Part shown: piece after piece, positions 1 to 10,834 of the stretch
Layout of the letters: each line of letters begins with the position of its first letter
Position numbering within the stretch: position 1 is the stretch's first letter
NCBI GenBank assembly: GCA_027312165.1
Contig: DAICXN010000002.1
Coordinates: 1-64,000 of the forward strand
Source: Candidatus Saccharimonadota bacterium
GTDB lineage: Bacteria > Patescibacteriota > Saccharimonadia > Saccharimonadales > Saccharimonadaceae
DNA length: 64,000 nt
Reading direction: 5' to 3'
Translations under genes and position numbers: made by a program
Notes under the pieces: model-generated
Told to the model about the DNA's origin: nothing
The model's database searches: none
Seen by the model: the letters and a program-made list of their open reading frames with translations, nothing else

Positions 1-46
1 TATATAGTACGCTAACTACTTGGATTGCGCAAATTGCTTCTTCAAG

Positions 47-580
47 CTACTTAACCGAAACATACTGGCTCGACGCATAGGATGGAGCATTACTGGCACA
101 GTTGCCAGAAATTTCATTCTGACGCGGCATGGTCTCCAGACGATAAGTCAAAAGAAACAATCGACCGTGCGCCGCACCGCACCAAGTGCTCAATACATAA
201 TCATAGTTATAGCCGCTATATATCGCCGCTGGCGTACCGACTGCAGCTCGAGGATCCTTCGGTAGAGCTGATATATAATTTGGAACAAGAGCCTCCTCTA
301 GCAAGCTCCACGATCCGTCCGAGGTAGTAAGCCAGCTGGAGTTTATGCTTTTGGGCGATGGACAAGAAGTCCCGCAGGCGCTAGGCGGGAAGCGCCCATT
401 GTCTAAATAGTAGAGCTCTAGAGCCTTGGAGATTGTCTTAATGTCCTGCAGCCGCTGAGCATCACGAGCCTTAGCTGCCACATTATTATAAGAAATAACT
501 GATATGGTCGCCAAAATACCGATCACCACGATTACAACCAATAGCTCGACTATCGTAAAACCTCTCGCTTTATGGATCAT
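47..580 (-). CDS. type IV pilin-like prepilin
   Basis: N-terminal class III prepilin signal MIHKARGFTIVELLVVIVVIGILATISVISYN; -10 TACACT 6 nt upstream of ATG. Confidence 0.9.
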   Translation of the reverse strand: MIHKARGFTIVELLVVIVVIGILATISVISYNNVAAKARDAQRLQDIKTISKALELYYLDNGRFPPSACGTSCPSPKSINSSWLTTSDGSWSLLEEALVPNYISALPKDPRAAVGTPAAIYSGYNYDYVLSTWCGAAHGRLFLLTYRLETMPRQNEISGNCASNAPSYASSQYVSVK

Positions 581-645
581 GAGTTTAGTGTACTATCTGC
601 AGAGCTGTTTTTCAATTGAGCTCATGCTTATGTAGGTCAGGACAA

Positions 646-1020
646 CTATTTTCTCGGATGAGTGATATGAGCTGGTGACCCATAGTTTGGCAGAACTACC
701 TTATCGTTATCGCCAGACTCCAATCGAGCCAGGGCTAAATCCTGCCAGTTCTCGCCAACCTCACCGACTATCGGAATATTTAGACTGTCAGCCAAGGTAT
801 TGGCGACCGTAATCCCAATGCGCAGACCCGTAAAGCTACCTGGACCCTTCATCACGCCAATAGCCTGGATTGACTTTAAATCACCGACCTTATCTTCAAT
901 AAAGCCAATTAGGCCCCGGGCGAGCGTACGACCAGCTTGCCACTCATAATTTTGCCAGCTGCCACCATCCAGCACTGACAGTCGGCAGTCTGCCGTAGAT
1001 GTGTCAAGAAGGACAATCAC
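646..1020 (-). CDS. tsaB: TsaB-like tRNA t6A biosynthesis protein (short, N-terminal domain only)
   Basis: ILLDTSTADCRLSVL... and GPGSFTGLRIGITVANTLA motifs; overlaps tsaE. Confidence 0.8.
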   Translation of the reverse strand: MIVLLDTSTADCRLSVLDGGSWQNYEWQAGRTLARGLIGFIEDKVGDLKSIQAIGVMKGPGSFTGLRIGITVANTLADSLNIPIVGEVGENWQDLALARLESGDNDKVVLPNYGSPAHITHPRK

Positions 1021-1472
1021 TGCAGCCCCTCCAATACCCTCTTGGATGACTCGCCATATCCCGTCAACTCTACTGTTCGAGTTTGCTCACTATCGGCGGC
1101 GATATCCACCCTTAGGCGGTCTTGCGGCATAACTCCATCGACAACTCCCGCCCATTCAACAACCGTCACTACATCATCAATGCCTATCGATTCAGACAAC
1201 TCATCGCTCATAATCCCCGCTTCATTCAGCCGATAAAAATCGTAGTGTCTCAATTCAATACCACCGCGGCCTTCGTAGACCCGACTAATTGTAAAGGTTG
1301 GACTTTGGACCGGTTCAGTAATATCAAGCCCCAGGGCTATGCCTTTTGTTAAGGTTGTTTTGCCGGCTCCCACGTCCCCAATGAGCTCGATGAACTCACC
1401 TCCCTCAACAAGTCGGCCGATTTTCTCGCCAAGCTGCCGCATTTCATCATCGCTGCCAACTACCAATTTCAT
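1017..1472 (-). CDS. tsaE: tRNA t6A ATPase TsaE; start trimmed to MKLVVGSDDE
   Basis: Walker A GDVGAGKTTLTKGIALGL, QSPTFTISRVYEG; TACAAT 7 nt before the trimmed ATG. Confidence 0.85.
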   Translation of the reverse strand: MKLVVGSDDEMRQLGEKIGRLVEGGEFIELIGDVGAGKTTLTKGIALGLDITEPVQSPTFTISRVYEGRGGIELRHYDFYRLNEAGIMSDELSESIGIDDVVTVVEWAGVVDGVMPQDRLRVDIAADSEQTRTVELTGYGESSKRVLEGLQ

Positions 1473-1541
1473 GATGCCCATTGTACTACGCAAAATCCCT
1501 GGCACAAAATTAAGAGTTGACGTATAATAACCACAAGTAAT

Positions 1542-3326
1542 ATGCATATATCAGATACTGCCATAGAAAAGATATTGCAGCAGGGTGGGATTGCAGATGA
1601 ATCTCAGCTTGCTGTCTTAAAGCTAGAAGCCCAAAGAGGCAGCCTATCGCTCCAAGATGCAGTACTGAGCCAAAAGCTGCTTTCCGATGAAGAGCTGACT
1701 AAGTTAATTGGTCACTATATCGGAGTCCCCTTCATAAAGATTGACCCTAAAGACATCCCTGATAACATCTTGCACAAGATACCGGAGCACATTGCTCGCC
1801 AGTACAATGTAGTACTTTTTGCTGAAAATGAAGACGGCACACTAAGCTTAGCGATGGATGACCCGGATGACGTCCAGGCGTTAAACTTTATTCAAAAGGA
1901 GATCGGCTACAACCTCAGGGTCTACTTGGCGACAAAAAACAACATTCTAGACTGCCTAGATAACTATAGGGGTGACGTCAACAAGGAACTGGATGAAGTT
2001 ATTGCTATCCAGCAAGACTCACAAAGCGAAACACAGACAGTAACCGAGGAGGATTTCGCCGAAAACTCCCCGATTGCCCAGACGGTCAACCTGCTTCTGG
2101 AGTATGCCATCAAATCTGCCGCCAGCGACATCCACATTGAACCTCGCGAGGACTTTGTTCAAGTGCGCTATCGAATCGATGGAGTTCTCCAAGAAGTCAA
2201 TAAGCTGCCGCGCAATGTCCTTGGCGCCCTAGTCAGCCGCGTGAAGATTCTCTCAAACCTAAAGATTGACGAGCGACGAGTTCCACAGGACGGACGATTT
2301 AAGATTCGCGTTTCCGGCAAACAGTATGCTCTTCGTGTAAGCACCCTGCCGATTAGTGATGGCGAAAAGGTGGTGATGCGTATTCTTGACGAATCGAATC
2401 AGACAATCACACTCGAGCAGCTAGGCTACTGGGGCAAGTCCCTAGCTATCATCAAAGAGGCTATGACTCAACCCAACGGCATGATTCTCGTAACTGGTCC
2501 GACAGGCTCCGGTAAGTCAACTAGTTTGTTTAGTATTCTCTCTGAGCTAAACACGCCAGATGTAAACATATCGACCGTAGAGGACCCGGTTGAATACAAG
2601 ATCGTTGGAGTAAATCAAGTACAGACTAACCCCAAGGCGGGAATGACTTTTGCGTCGGGGCTTCGTGCGCTTTTGCGTCAAGACCCAAATATTATCATGG
2701 TTGGTGAGATTCGAGACAGCGAGACAGCCAACCTGGGCGTCCAGGCTGCCCTAACGGGCCACCTTGTGTTTAGTACTCTCCACACAAACAACGCCGCAAC
2801 CACCCTGCCTCGATTGCTTGACATGGACATCGAGCCGTTCTTGATAGCTTCAACAGTTAAGGCCGTAATTGGTCAGCGCCTAGTTCGTCGGCTATGTAGC
2901 TTCTGCCGAGAAAAATACACCCCAGAAGATCAAGAATCTAAATCAATACAAGAAATGTTCAACCTCTCCAAAGGCGAAGATTTTGCAACAATTCACAAGC
3001 TAGAGACAGAGGCCGCAAATGCAGGCATCGGAGGAGACGCGCCGATAGCCACTAATGAGCAGGGCTTTTTGCATATGTGGCGAGCTTCAAAGGCCGGCTG
3101 TGAAGAATGTAGCCACACCGGCTTCAAAGGACGAATTGGACTATACGAAGCACTCGACGTATCGATCCCAATTCAGCGTCAAATTACCGCCAATGCCACA
3201 AGCAACGAGATTCAGGATCAAGCCATTAGCGAAGGGATGATTACCATGCAGACCGATGGACTAGTTAAGTCGCTAAGGGGTGTGACGACCTTCGAGGAAG
3301 TGCTTCGAGCTACGAGGGAGCAATAA
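1542..3326 (+). CDS. pilB: type IV pilus assembly ATPase PilB/GspE family
   Basis: GPTGSGKST Walker A, Asp boxes, GQRLVRRLC, CxxC zinc region. Confidence 0.95.
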   Translation: MHISDTAIEKILQQGGIADESQLAVLKLEAQRGSLSLQDAVLSQKLLSDEELTKLIGHYIGVPFIKIDPKDIPDNILHKIPEHIARQYNVVLFAENEDGTLSLAMDDPDDVQALNFIQKEIGYNLRVYLATKNNILDCLDNYRGDVNKELDEVIAIQQDSQSETQTVTEEDFAENSPIAQTVNLLLEYAIKSAASDIHIEPREDFVQVRYRIDGVLQEVNKLPRNVLGALVSRVKILSNLKIDERRVPQDGRFKIRVSGKQYALRVSTLPISDGEKVVMRILDESNQTITLEQLGYWGKSLAIIKEAMTQPNGMILVTGPTGSGKSTSLFSILSELNTPDVNISTVEDPVEYKIVGVNQVQTNPKAGMTFASGLRALLRQDPNIIMVGEIRDSETANLGVQAALTGHLVFSTLHTNNAATTLPRLLDMDIEPFLIASTVKAVIGQRLVRRLCSFCREKYTPEDQESKSIQEMFNLSKGEDFATIHKLETEAANAGIGGDAPIATNEQGFLHMWRASKAGCEECSHTGFKGRIGLYEALDVSIPIQRQITANATSNEIQDQAISEGMITMQTDGLVKSLRGVTTFEEVLRATREQ

Positions 3327-3328
3327 TA

Positions 3329-4558
3329 ATGGCTAAATTTGATTTTGTCGCTACCAAGCAAAATGGTCAAACAATCAGCGCAACCATAGATGCGGCCGAT
3401 CGTATGGCCGCTATGTCGAGCATTAAATCTCAGGGCCTAAGACTCATTAGTCTACACGACCCGCAAGGACGCCAGACCTCAAAGATGAGGCTAGGACGCG
3501 GTGGTAAAAAAGTAAAATCAGACGAGCTAGTGATGTTTACAAGGCAACTTAGCGCAATGGTCTCAGCGGGAGTACCCATACTTCGAGCACTCGCATCAAT
3601 GGCGCAGCACGCCGAAAGTGCTGCGTTTAAAAAAGCCATTGCATCAGTCGCAAAAAAAATTGAGGGCGGCGAGCCTTTCGCCGACGCGCTATCGCACCAC
3701 CCTGAAGTTTTCAACGATGTATATGTAAATATGGTTCGCGCCGGCGAGGCAGCTGGTATCCTGGATGATATCTTAAAGAGGCTGGCCTTGCAGCAAGAAA
3801 AAAGCGCCGCTATCCGCAAAAAGATTAAGAGTGCTATGACCTATCCAATGGTGCTAATTTTTATTACGATAGGTGCATTCTTCGGATTAATGCTGTTTGT
3901 ACTGCCGTCGATGGGAGAGACGATTAAAGACCTGGGCGGAGAGGATGCTGAGCTGCCCGCCCTAACCCAAGCCATGATGTCAATCAGCAATTTCTTTGTT
4001 GACTTCTGGTATATTATTTTCCCAGTTATCGGTGTTGGCATATGGCTGCTCTTGCGCTATATCAAGACTCCAGTCGGCAAAAAGCAGTTTCACAACCTCA
4101 CCATAAAGGCGCCTATTGTGGGTAAAATCGTTAAAAAGGTAGCGGTAGCACGGTTCACTAGAACTTTCTCAGCATTGATTGGCGCGGGCGTGGCAGTACT
4201 GGAGGCTTTAGATATCACTGCTCACGCCGTAGGAAACACCGCCTACGAGGAATCCATCAAAAAAGCCGCTCAACGCGTCAAAAATGGCGAGGTTTTATCG
4301 CACATTATTGCCGAGGACGAGGAGCTATATCCGCCAATCGTGGCACAGATGCTATCAGTTGGTGAAGAAACCGGCCAAACAGACAGTGTTCTTGTGAAGG
4401 TCGCTGATTTTTATGAAGAAGAAGTCGATACGGCTATAGCCAGCCTCAGCTCAACGATTGAGCCGATTATGATTGTTTTCATGGGTGGCATGGTAGGACT
4501 AATCGCTGCCAGTGTGATGATGCCAATAACCGGACTCGCGAACCAGATAGAGGCCTAG
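3329..4558 (+). CDS. pilC: type IV pilus inner-membrane platform protein PilC/GspF
   Basis: T2SSF domains, MFTRQLSAMVSAGVPILRAL, directly downstream of pilB. Confidence 0.95.
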   Translation: MAKFDFVATKQNGQTISATIDAADRMAAMSSIKSQGLRLISLHDPQGRQTSKMRLGRGGKKVKSDELVMFTRQLSAMVSAGVPILRALASMAQHAESAAFKKAIASVAKKIEGGEPFADALSHHPEVFNDVYVNMVRAGEAAGILDDILKRLALQQEKSAAIRKKIKSAMTYPMVLIFITIGAFFGLMLFVLPSMGETIKDLGGEDAELPALTQAMMSISNFFVDFWYIIFPVIGVGIWLLLRYIKTPVGKKQFHNLTIKAPIVGKIVKKVAVARFTRTFSALIGAGVAVLEALDITAHAVGNTAYEESIKKAAQRVKNGEVLSHIIAEDEELYPPIVAQMLSVGEETGQTDSVLVKVADFYEEEVDTAIASLSSTIEPIMIVFMGGMVGLIAASVMMPITGLANQIEA

Positions 4559-4614
4559 CCTCACATAATAGGCTTATGTTATAATGACACCAGTGAAAGC
4601 TGTGGGCAAAAAAA

Positions 4615-5667
4615 GTGACAAGTTTATTTTATAAATCAAAACCTATTATCGGCCTTGATGTAAGTCAAACGGGCCTTCGAGTTGTCTCGGTTGACCGAGA
4701 GAAGATGTTAGTCCATGGCTACGGCTCAGTTGACCTAGACCCATCAAAAGTAACCGACAACCTAGAGAAAAGTCAAGACTACTTAACTGAGAGGGTTAAC
4801 AGTTTATTTAACGACAGCATCGTTGGCAGGCTGGACAGCAATCGCGTTGTCTTAGGGCTACCAGCGGTGAGAACCTTTGCTCGCACCTTTACTATGCCCG
4901 CTAGCCAGGAGTCAAACATCCAAGAGGCGGTCAATCTCGAGGTTGAGCAGTACATCCCCTTGCCCCTCGACAATCTCTATGTCGACCATCAGGTAATATC
5001 GCGCACCAAGAAAGACCTAACCGTACTAATGTGTGCGGTACCTAAGCGCTTTGTCGACACAATACTAAAGGTTGTGCGCTCCGCCGGGGTGGAGGTAGCA
5101 ATGGTTGAGCCGAGCGTCAACGCAGTATCACGGCTTCTTGAGTACACCAAAGAGGGTGGACTACCGACGGTTATTGTTGACATTGGACCGACAGGAACAG
5201 ATATTGCGATTCTAGATAAAGCCATTCGGGTCACCGGCGGTCTAAATATTGGCGGCAACACCCTAACCTTGGATATCGCCAAAAAGATGAACATCCCGCT
5301 TGAGCAAGCACACCAATTAAAAGTCTTGAGCGGACTAAGCGCTGGACCACGTCAAGAAAAAATCACCAACTCTCTACGCCCAAGCCTTACTCGGATAGCA
5401 AATGAAACCCGAAAGGTCATTCGGTTCTACACTGAGCGCTCCTCCGACGAAACCAAGCTAGAGCAGGTTCTGATCGTCGGCAGCGGCAGCAACGTTCCGG
5501 GGCTTGGTGAATTCTTTACCAATGAACTTATTATGCCAGCTCGCGTAGCCAGCCCCTGGCAAGCCCTCAACTTTGCCAGTGTCACTCCTCCCGCAAAACA
5601 GCTCCGTCCGAGATTCATGACCGCAGCCGGCCTGGCTCTAGTTGATCCGCAGGAGATAATCACATGA
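4615..5667 (+). CDS. pilM: type IV pilus assembly actin-like protein PilM (GTG start)
   Basis: IGLDVSQTGLRVV, VDIGPTGTDIAI, GGLNIGGNTLT; locus context. Confidence 0.9.
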   Translation: MTSLFYKSKPIIGLDVSQTGLRVVSVDREKMLVHGYGSVDLDPSKVTDNLEKSQDYLTERVNSLFNDSIVGRLDSNRVVLGLPAVRTFARTFTMPASQESNIQEAVNLEVEQYIPLPLDNLYVDHQVISRTKKDLTVLMCAVPKRFVDTILKVVRSAGVEVAMVEPSVNAVSRLLEYTKEGGLPTVIVDIGPTGTDIAILDKAIRVTGGLNIGGNTLTLDIAKKMNIPLEQAHQLKVLSGLSAGPRQEKITNSLRPSLTRIANETRKVIRFYTERSSDETKLEQVLIVGSGSNVPGLGEFFTNELIMPARVASPWQALNFASVTPPAKQLRPRFMTAAGLALVDPQEIIT

Positions 5668-6248
5668 TCAACCTACTGCCACCAGACGACAAAAGACAAA
5701 TCAAGGCCGGTCGAGCCAATGTGCTACTTATTAGATACTGTATCGCCTCCGGCCTACTAGCCGTACTTCTATTTGCACTTGTCGGCATCGTTTACTATAT
5801 GATGGAAAACTCCAAAAAAGTCGCCGAAGCTACTATCGAGGAGAGCAAATCACGCAGCGCCAAGTACGACCAAGTTCAGCTAAAAGCCCAAGAGTTTAGC
5901 AACAACCTCAAAATCGCCTCTTCAATTCTAGGCAAGGAAGTCCGGTATTCAGAAATTGCCGTCAAGATAGCCCAGTCACTACCTGAAGGAATTGCGCTTC
6001 AGTCACTTGAGTTAAATGCTGAAACATTTGGCCAGCCCACTACACTAAATGCGACAGGCCGATCATACGATGATGCGATTCGGCTTAAAACAGCATTCGA
6101 ACAGCAGTCAGATTACTTCGAAAATGTTCACCTCGTATCGGTTTCTCAGGGAGGCGGCTCAAGCGGGCCAGATAGCGCGCCCCAGGAAGCAAATGGGATT
6201 AGTATTCAGATCAGCGTTGTCATTAAACCGGAGATTGCAAAGTCATGA
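5664..6248 (+). CDS. pilN: PilN-like pilus assembly protein
   Basis: INLLPPDDKRQI N-terminus, single TM, follows pilM with overlap. Confidence 0.8.
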   Translation: MINLLPPDDKRQIKAGRANVLLIRYCIASGLLAVLLFALVGIVYYMMENSKKVAEATIEESKSRSAKYDQVQLKAQEFSNNLKIASSILGKEVRYSEIAVKIAQSLPEGIALQSLELNAETFGQPTTLNATGRSYDDAIRLKTAFEQQSDYFENVHLVSVSQGGGSSGPDSAPQEANGISIQISVVIKPEIAKS

Positions 6249-6904
6249 GTCGGTCAAAGAACAAAAAACCCTTTACCGCAGTGACCATGCGCAACACCCT
6301 GGCGGTCGTATTGCTCATAACCTTGTTAGCTATGGCTGGCGGTTTTTACTTGGCTCACTCATACCTTGAAGATGTCGCCACCGAGGTGTCGAAGATACAG
6401 TCTGATGCAGCCTCGTCTGACGCCAAACTACAGTACCTAACTAGCCTCGAAGGTCAGCTATCCAATCAAACTGAGGCAATCCAGAAAGCAGAACAAATTG
6501 TTGCAGAGTCGCAAAGATACCAGTACCAAAACCAGATTATTGAAGACCTGAGCAGCTACGCTGCCCAGTCTGGCATCACTATATCCGGCTTTACCTTCCA
6601 GGACAGCAACTCCGCTAGCTCTACGCCAGCTCCGGCTGTCACCACACCGCCTGCAGCGACGGACTCCGGAGAAGAAGCCACGGGTCAAGCACCGGCGGTT
6701 GCCGCGCCCGCTCAAACCGCTAAAAGCGTGAACGTCTCAGTGCAACTTGGCGGAAGTGTTGCTTACGTAAACCTGCTTAATTTCATCTACTTAATTGAAC
6801 AAAATCTAACCCAAATGCAGATTTCCCAGCTAAACCTGTCTCCCGGTGAATCACCTAGCACCGTCAGCACGCAAACATTAGACATCGAGGTATACGTAAA
6901 ATGA
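6245..6904 (+). CDS. PilO-like pilus assembly protein
   Basis: Single N-terminal TM plus coiled coil, follows pilN-like gene. Confidence 0.6.
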   Translation: MSRSKNKKPFTAVTMRNTLAVVLLITLLAMAGGFYLAHSYLEDVATEVSKIQSDAASSDAKLQYLTSLEGQLSNQTEAIQKAEQIVAESQRYQYQNQIIEDLSSYAAQSGITISGFTFQDSNSASSTPAPAVTTPPAATDSGEEATGQAPAVAAPAQTAKSVNVSVQLGGSVAYVNLLNFIYLIEQNLTQMQISQLNLSPGESPSTVSTQTLDIEVYVK

Positions 6905-7185
6905 AAAACTCTCCCTCGCTCAAGCAGGTTGGCACCAGCTTAGCCGCCTTACTAAATCGCTATCATGTCATACTTTTCTCACTTACCGTAGTAATTGGCG
7001 TCTCTGTCGCACTTTTTATGCTGAACAGTTTGGTTAACTTATCGAATACCGCCGAAGAGACCCCTCCAACAGCTATTATTTTTGACGAAAAGATCATTAG
7101 TCAAATTGAAAACTTCAACACAGCCGAATCAGCAACCGGTAGCTTCTCCCTACCTCCGGGACGGATTAATCCCCTTGTTGAATAG
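6901..7185 (+). CDS. small single-TM protein of pilus locus
   Basis: Overlaps preceding stop; TM segment YHVILFSLTVVIGVSVALFML. Confidence 0.55.
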   Translation: MKNSPSLKQVGTSLAALLNRYHVILFSLTVVIGVSVALFMLNSLVNLSNTAEETPPTAIIFDEKIISQIENFNTAESATGSFSLPPGRINPLVE

Positions 7186-7212
7186 CTTGCTTACGGTATA
7201 ATCAAATTAGTT

Positions 7213-7797
7213 ATGCTTTTTTCTGCTGATAAATTTAAGAATTTGCCCGTCATGAGCCTTCAGACGGGCTCCGAGCTTGCTCGCACGTCTAGAGCAGTTA
7301 TCAATCCGCATGATCTTTCAATCGTCGCCTACGAACTTGAAGGCAGGCTACTCGATGAGCACCCATCACTGCTTAGGATCGCTGACATCAGAGAGATCGG
7401 ACCAATGGGAATGATCGTTGATTCGGCTGATGAGCTCATTGGAGTCGGGGACGTACTTCAAATCGAAAAGATTTACAAAATAAAGTTTGACCTAATCGGA
7501 CTGAAGGTTATCGATGAACGGAAGCGAACTGTCGGGAGAGTAATAGGATATACGCTAGAGGCAGGAAATTTCATCATTCAACAAATTCGCGTTAAGAGAC
7601 CGTTTTTTCGCAGCCTAGGTGACACCGAGTTCTTGATTCACCGATCACAAATCGTCGAAGTATCTGACGACTACATCGTTGTGAAGAGTCCCGATATTCG
7701 CCACACCGAACCAGTGGCAAATGTCGACTCCAAGTCATTCGAAAATCCCTTTAGAAAATCCCCCCAGCCGCACCCCGAGTCGATCGACGCCAGTTAG
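7213..7797 (+). CDS. PRC-barrel-like domain protein
   Basis: Two repeats of barrel-like strands (VDSADELIGVGDVLQ..., KVIDERKRTVGRVIGY...). Confidence 0.55.
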   Translation: MLFSADKFKNLPVMSLQTGSELARTSRAVINPHDLSIVAYELEGRLLDEHPSLLRIADIREIGPMGMIVDSADELIGVGDVLQIEKIYKIKFDLIGLKVIDERKRTVGRVIGYTLEAGNFIIQQIRVKRPFFRSLGDTEFLIHRSQIVEVSDDYIVVKSPDIRHTEPVANVDSKSFENPFRKSPQPHPESIDAS

Positions 7798-8450
7798 CTG
7801 GCCTGCTCTCTATCTACAGCCTCAACCACATCGTCGTAGCCAAACCCCTGCCTCATCAAGTACTGAATTAGCTTTTGACGGTCAGGGTAGCGAGATCTCT
7901 TTTTTGCAATTATCTTATCTAGCTCAGACCTATCGCTGCGCTGGGTTTCGAGAGCCACTCGCTCCATCGTGTCTCGATCAACTCCCTTTTGAAGCAGTTC
8001 AAGCTTCAACCTCTTGAGGCTCGCTCCCTTATTCATCATCCGGTTATCTATCCAAAATTTAGCAAACTTCTCATCGTCTAGATAGCCCTTGCTAATAAGT
8101 CTTTCTAGAACGCGCCTCGTCACCACCTCCGAAACCCCAGCCTTTTCGACAATCTGCCCAGTCTTAGGAATCCGTCTTCGGGTGGTTAGAGTTTTTCGCC
8201 ACAAATAGTCTCTCATCTCTTTAATTGATCTTGGCCGCACCGATGCATACTCTAGCGACCTAGCATACAACTTGCCAAACTGGCTCTCCTGCTCAAATGA
8301 ATCTAGCTCTTCTTGCGTGTATTCATTGCCGACCTTTAGCCCAAGCTCACCCACCTGAAAAACGTCTAGTGAAAAAAGGTATTTACCATCTACGGCAATA
8401 TTAACTCGATTCTTATCACGAGCCTGAACCGAGATACCAGTGATCTTCAC
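7794..8450 (-). CDS. recX: regulatory protein RecX
   Basis: RecX helical repeats (YARSLEYASVRPRSIKEMRDYL, LISKGYLDDEKFAKFWIDNR), next to recA. Confidence 0.9.
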   Translation of the reverse strand: MKITGISVQARDKNRVNIAVDGKYLFSLDVFQVGELGLKVGNEYTQEELDSFEQESQFGKLYARSLEYASVRPRSIKEMRDYLWRKTLTTRRRIPKTGQIVEKAGVSEVVTRRVLERLISKGYLDDEKFAKFWIDNRMMNKGASLKRLKLELLQKGVDRDTMERVALETQRSDRSELDKIIAKKRSRYPDRQKLIQYLMRQGFGYDDVVEAVDREQAS

Positions 8451-8459
8451 GAGATTATT

Positions 8460-9500
8460 CTAAGCTTGGTCTGCGGCGACCTTTTCGCGAACCTTATCAT
8501 CGATTTCTTTAAGGACCTTAGGATTTTCCTTGAGATAGTCCTTGGCCTTATCGCGGCCCTGTCCAATCGTTTCATCGTTGTACTTAAAGAACGCTCCGGC
8601 TTTTGCAACTACGCCGTGATTTACAGCCAAGTCTAGAATATCACCGGTATTTGAGATACCTTCGTTGTACATGATGTCAAACTCGGCGACTCTAAAAGGC
8701 GGAGCAATTTTATTTTTTACTACCTTAACCTTAGTTCGGTTACCCCTGATTTCTTCGCCGACCTTAATCTGGCCAACCCTGCGAATGTCGATGCGCTGAG
8801 AAGCATAGAACTTTAAGGCATTACCACCGGTCGTCGTCTCAGGATTACCAAACATGACCCCAATCTTCATGCGAATCTGATTAATGAAAATCACCGTTGC
8901 ACCAGACTTATTGATAATACCAGTTAGCTTCCTGAGCGCCTGTGACATCAAGCGAGCCTGAAGGCCCATGTGGCTATCTCCCATATCACCCTCTATTTCA
9001 GCCTGTGGCGTTAGGGCAGCTACCGAGTCAACCACTATTAGGTCGACGGCGTTTGAGCGCACCAGTGTTTCTGTGATCTCCAGGGCTTGCTCGCCATTAT
9101 CGGGCTGTGAGACCAAAAGATTGTCAGTATCGACCCCCAGTTTCTTTGCGTAAGCAGGGTCAAGAGCGTGCTCAGCATCAACAAAGGCCGCTGTACCACC
9201 CTGTTTCTGAATTTCCGCAATCGCATGAAGGGTTAGGGTTGTTTTTCCAGAGCTCTCTGGTCCATAGATCTCAATAATTCGACCTTTTGCATATCCACCG
9301 CCGAGCGCCAGGTCTAGACTTAAAGCGCCCGAAGGAATCAGCTCAACATCAGCATGCCGGAACTCGCCCAGCTTCATGATTGCCCCATCGCCGAACTGCT
9401 TGGTGATTTGATCCATCGCCAAACCTAGCGCCTTTAACTTTCCGTCATCAACCTTTGACTCTTGAGTTGTCGCTACCTGTTTTTTCTGCTTTTCCGCCAT
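8460..9500 (-). CDS. recA: recombinase RecA
   Basis: [46 protein letters not shown]. Confidence 0.99.
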   Translation of the reverse strand: MAEKQKKQVATTQESKVDDGKLKALGLAMDQITKQFGDGAIMKLGEFRHADVELIPSGALSLDLALGGGYAKGRIIEIYGPESSGKTTLTLHAIAEIQKQGGTAAFVDAEHALDPAYAKKLGVDTDNLLVSQPDNGEQALEITETLVRSNAVDLIVVDSVAALTPQAEIEGDMGDSHMGLQARLMSQALRKLTGIINKSGATVIFINQIRMKIGVMFGNPETTTGGNALKFYASQRIDIRRVGQIKVGEEIRGNRTKVKVVKNKIAPPFRVAEFDIMYNEGISNTGDILDLAVNHGVVAKAGAFFKYNDETIGQGRDKAKDYLKENPKVLKEIDDKVREKVAADQA

Positions 9501-9565
9501 AATATCCCCCTTCGAGTTATAGATATATTATATCGTTTATGTGGAAAATTTGCTACAATAACGAT

Positions 9566-9955
9566 ATGAGCAAGCCAGGGTTCACTGTCTTAGAAATTAT
9601 TGCAGTAGCAACTTTTTTAATAGTTGCCGGCGTAGTGTTAATGTTTCAGGTAGAGAAAATTAACACTGAAAGCATCAATAGTCAGAAGAAAGTTGCCGTA
9701 AATGCCATCTACTACAGTCTCGAGGAAAGTTTTTACAAGGAAAATAAATTTTACCCCGAACAAATAAACAAAGATACGCTGAAAACTATGGATCCGCAGC
9801 TACTTGTTGACCCAAGCGGGATTATGATTGGCGAACCAGGTTCAGCCTATAGATACGAGCCAAGAGATTGCCGGGACGGCAAGTGCAATTCCTACTCACT
9901 GAGGGCAATCCTCACCGATGAGTCAGATTTCGTACACGAGAGCCGCAACAAGTAA
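9566..9955 (+). CDS. pseudopilin/minor pilin-like protein, start MSKPGFTVLEI
   Basis: Prepilin-like KPGFTVLEIIAVATFLIVAGVV; TACAAT 6 nt upstream of ATG. Confidence 0.7.
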   Translation: MSKPGFTVLEIIAVATFLIVAGVVLMFQVEKINTESINSQKKVAVNAIYYSLEESFYKENKFYPEQINKDTLKTMDPQLLVDPSGIMIGEPGSAYRYEPRDCRDGKCNSYSLRAILTDESDFVHESRNK

Positions 9956-9973
9956 ATATCTAAAGTTAAAGGG

Positions 9974-10822
9974 CTAGTCCATCATGTCGACCGGACGGCC
10001 GTTCTTAAACGATTCAATGGCATTGTTTAGAATAGCGATTTGGCGTTTCGGGTTATGGACGTAGCGAAAAATGTAAGTAGTTTCCTGGCCCTCAGTGCTC
10101 AATCGTATAGTCCCGTAGTCAAATAGCGTCTGGATCAATCCCGACTGAAAGAAACTTGCATCCTCAATACTACCAAGACTAACCGTCTGTTCGCGGCGGG
10201 AAAACAAGCTGTCCTGTATCTCCTGAATCACACTCTCATTGGTCATAAAGAACTGATTTTGCAGATAGACCCAAAGTGCTACCGCACCTCCAAGCACCAC
10301 GAAGGCCGCCAGAAACAATAGTATGCCAAACATCACGACAGGACTTGGCATGATTGCCACCGCCGCCAGCTCATACATCGAAGGGTAGTACACCCCGAAC
10401 ATAAATATACCCAACATCAGCGCTAAGGTTATAAGGATAGGCTTGAGCATACCGATTGGGTGACGCTTGATGTCAAGTATCACAAATTCAGCTTCACTCA
10501 AATTGAGATAGGGATACTGCTGCTTTGAGGCCTCATGCTTAGCTATCAGGTCTGGACTGACCTCAAAGGGCTTTAAGTCAACGGGCCTTCCGGCGTGCAC
10601 CATATCAGGCTCATTGGCATACTGCGCCCTTATCCGCGGATTGAAGTTTTGACCTGGCATGCTCTCAGGTCTGACGGTGATATGAGACTGGGCGATAGTA
10701 GGCTCCGCCGGGACCTTAGTTTGAGTGGCAGATTCAGAGACTGGCGGATGATAGTATAGCGGCCGACCTTCGGGGTCGTAGGCTACAGGTTTAACTGGCT
10801 GTTCTGAATCCTGAGGTTTCAT
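9974..10822 (-). CDS. bacterial PH-domain (bPH2-like) membrane protein
   Basis: Two TM helices followed by NQFFMTNESVIQEIQDSLFSRREQTVSLGSIEDASF. Confidence 0.6.
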   Translation of the reverse strand: MKPQDSEQPVKPVAYDPEGRPLYYHPPVSESATQTKVPAEPTIAQSHITVRPESMPGQNFNPRIRAQYANEPDMVHAGRPVDLKPFEVSPDLIAKHEASKQQYPYLNLSEAEFVILDIKRHPIGMLKPILITLALMLGIFMFGVYYPSMYELAAVAIMPSPVVMFGILLFLAAFVVLGGAVALWVYLQNQFFMTNESVIQEIQDSLFSRREQTVSLGSIEDASFFQSGLIQTLFDYGTIRLSTEGQETTYIFRYVHNPKRQIAILNNAIESFKNGRPVDMMD

Positions 10823-10834
10823 ATGAATATTATA

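Noticed and set aside
3430-3819. ORF 129 aa antisense to pilC
   Set aside because: Shadow ORF of pilC.
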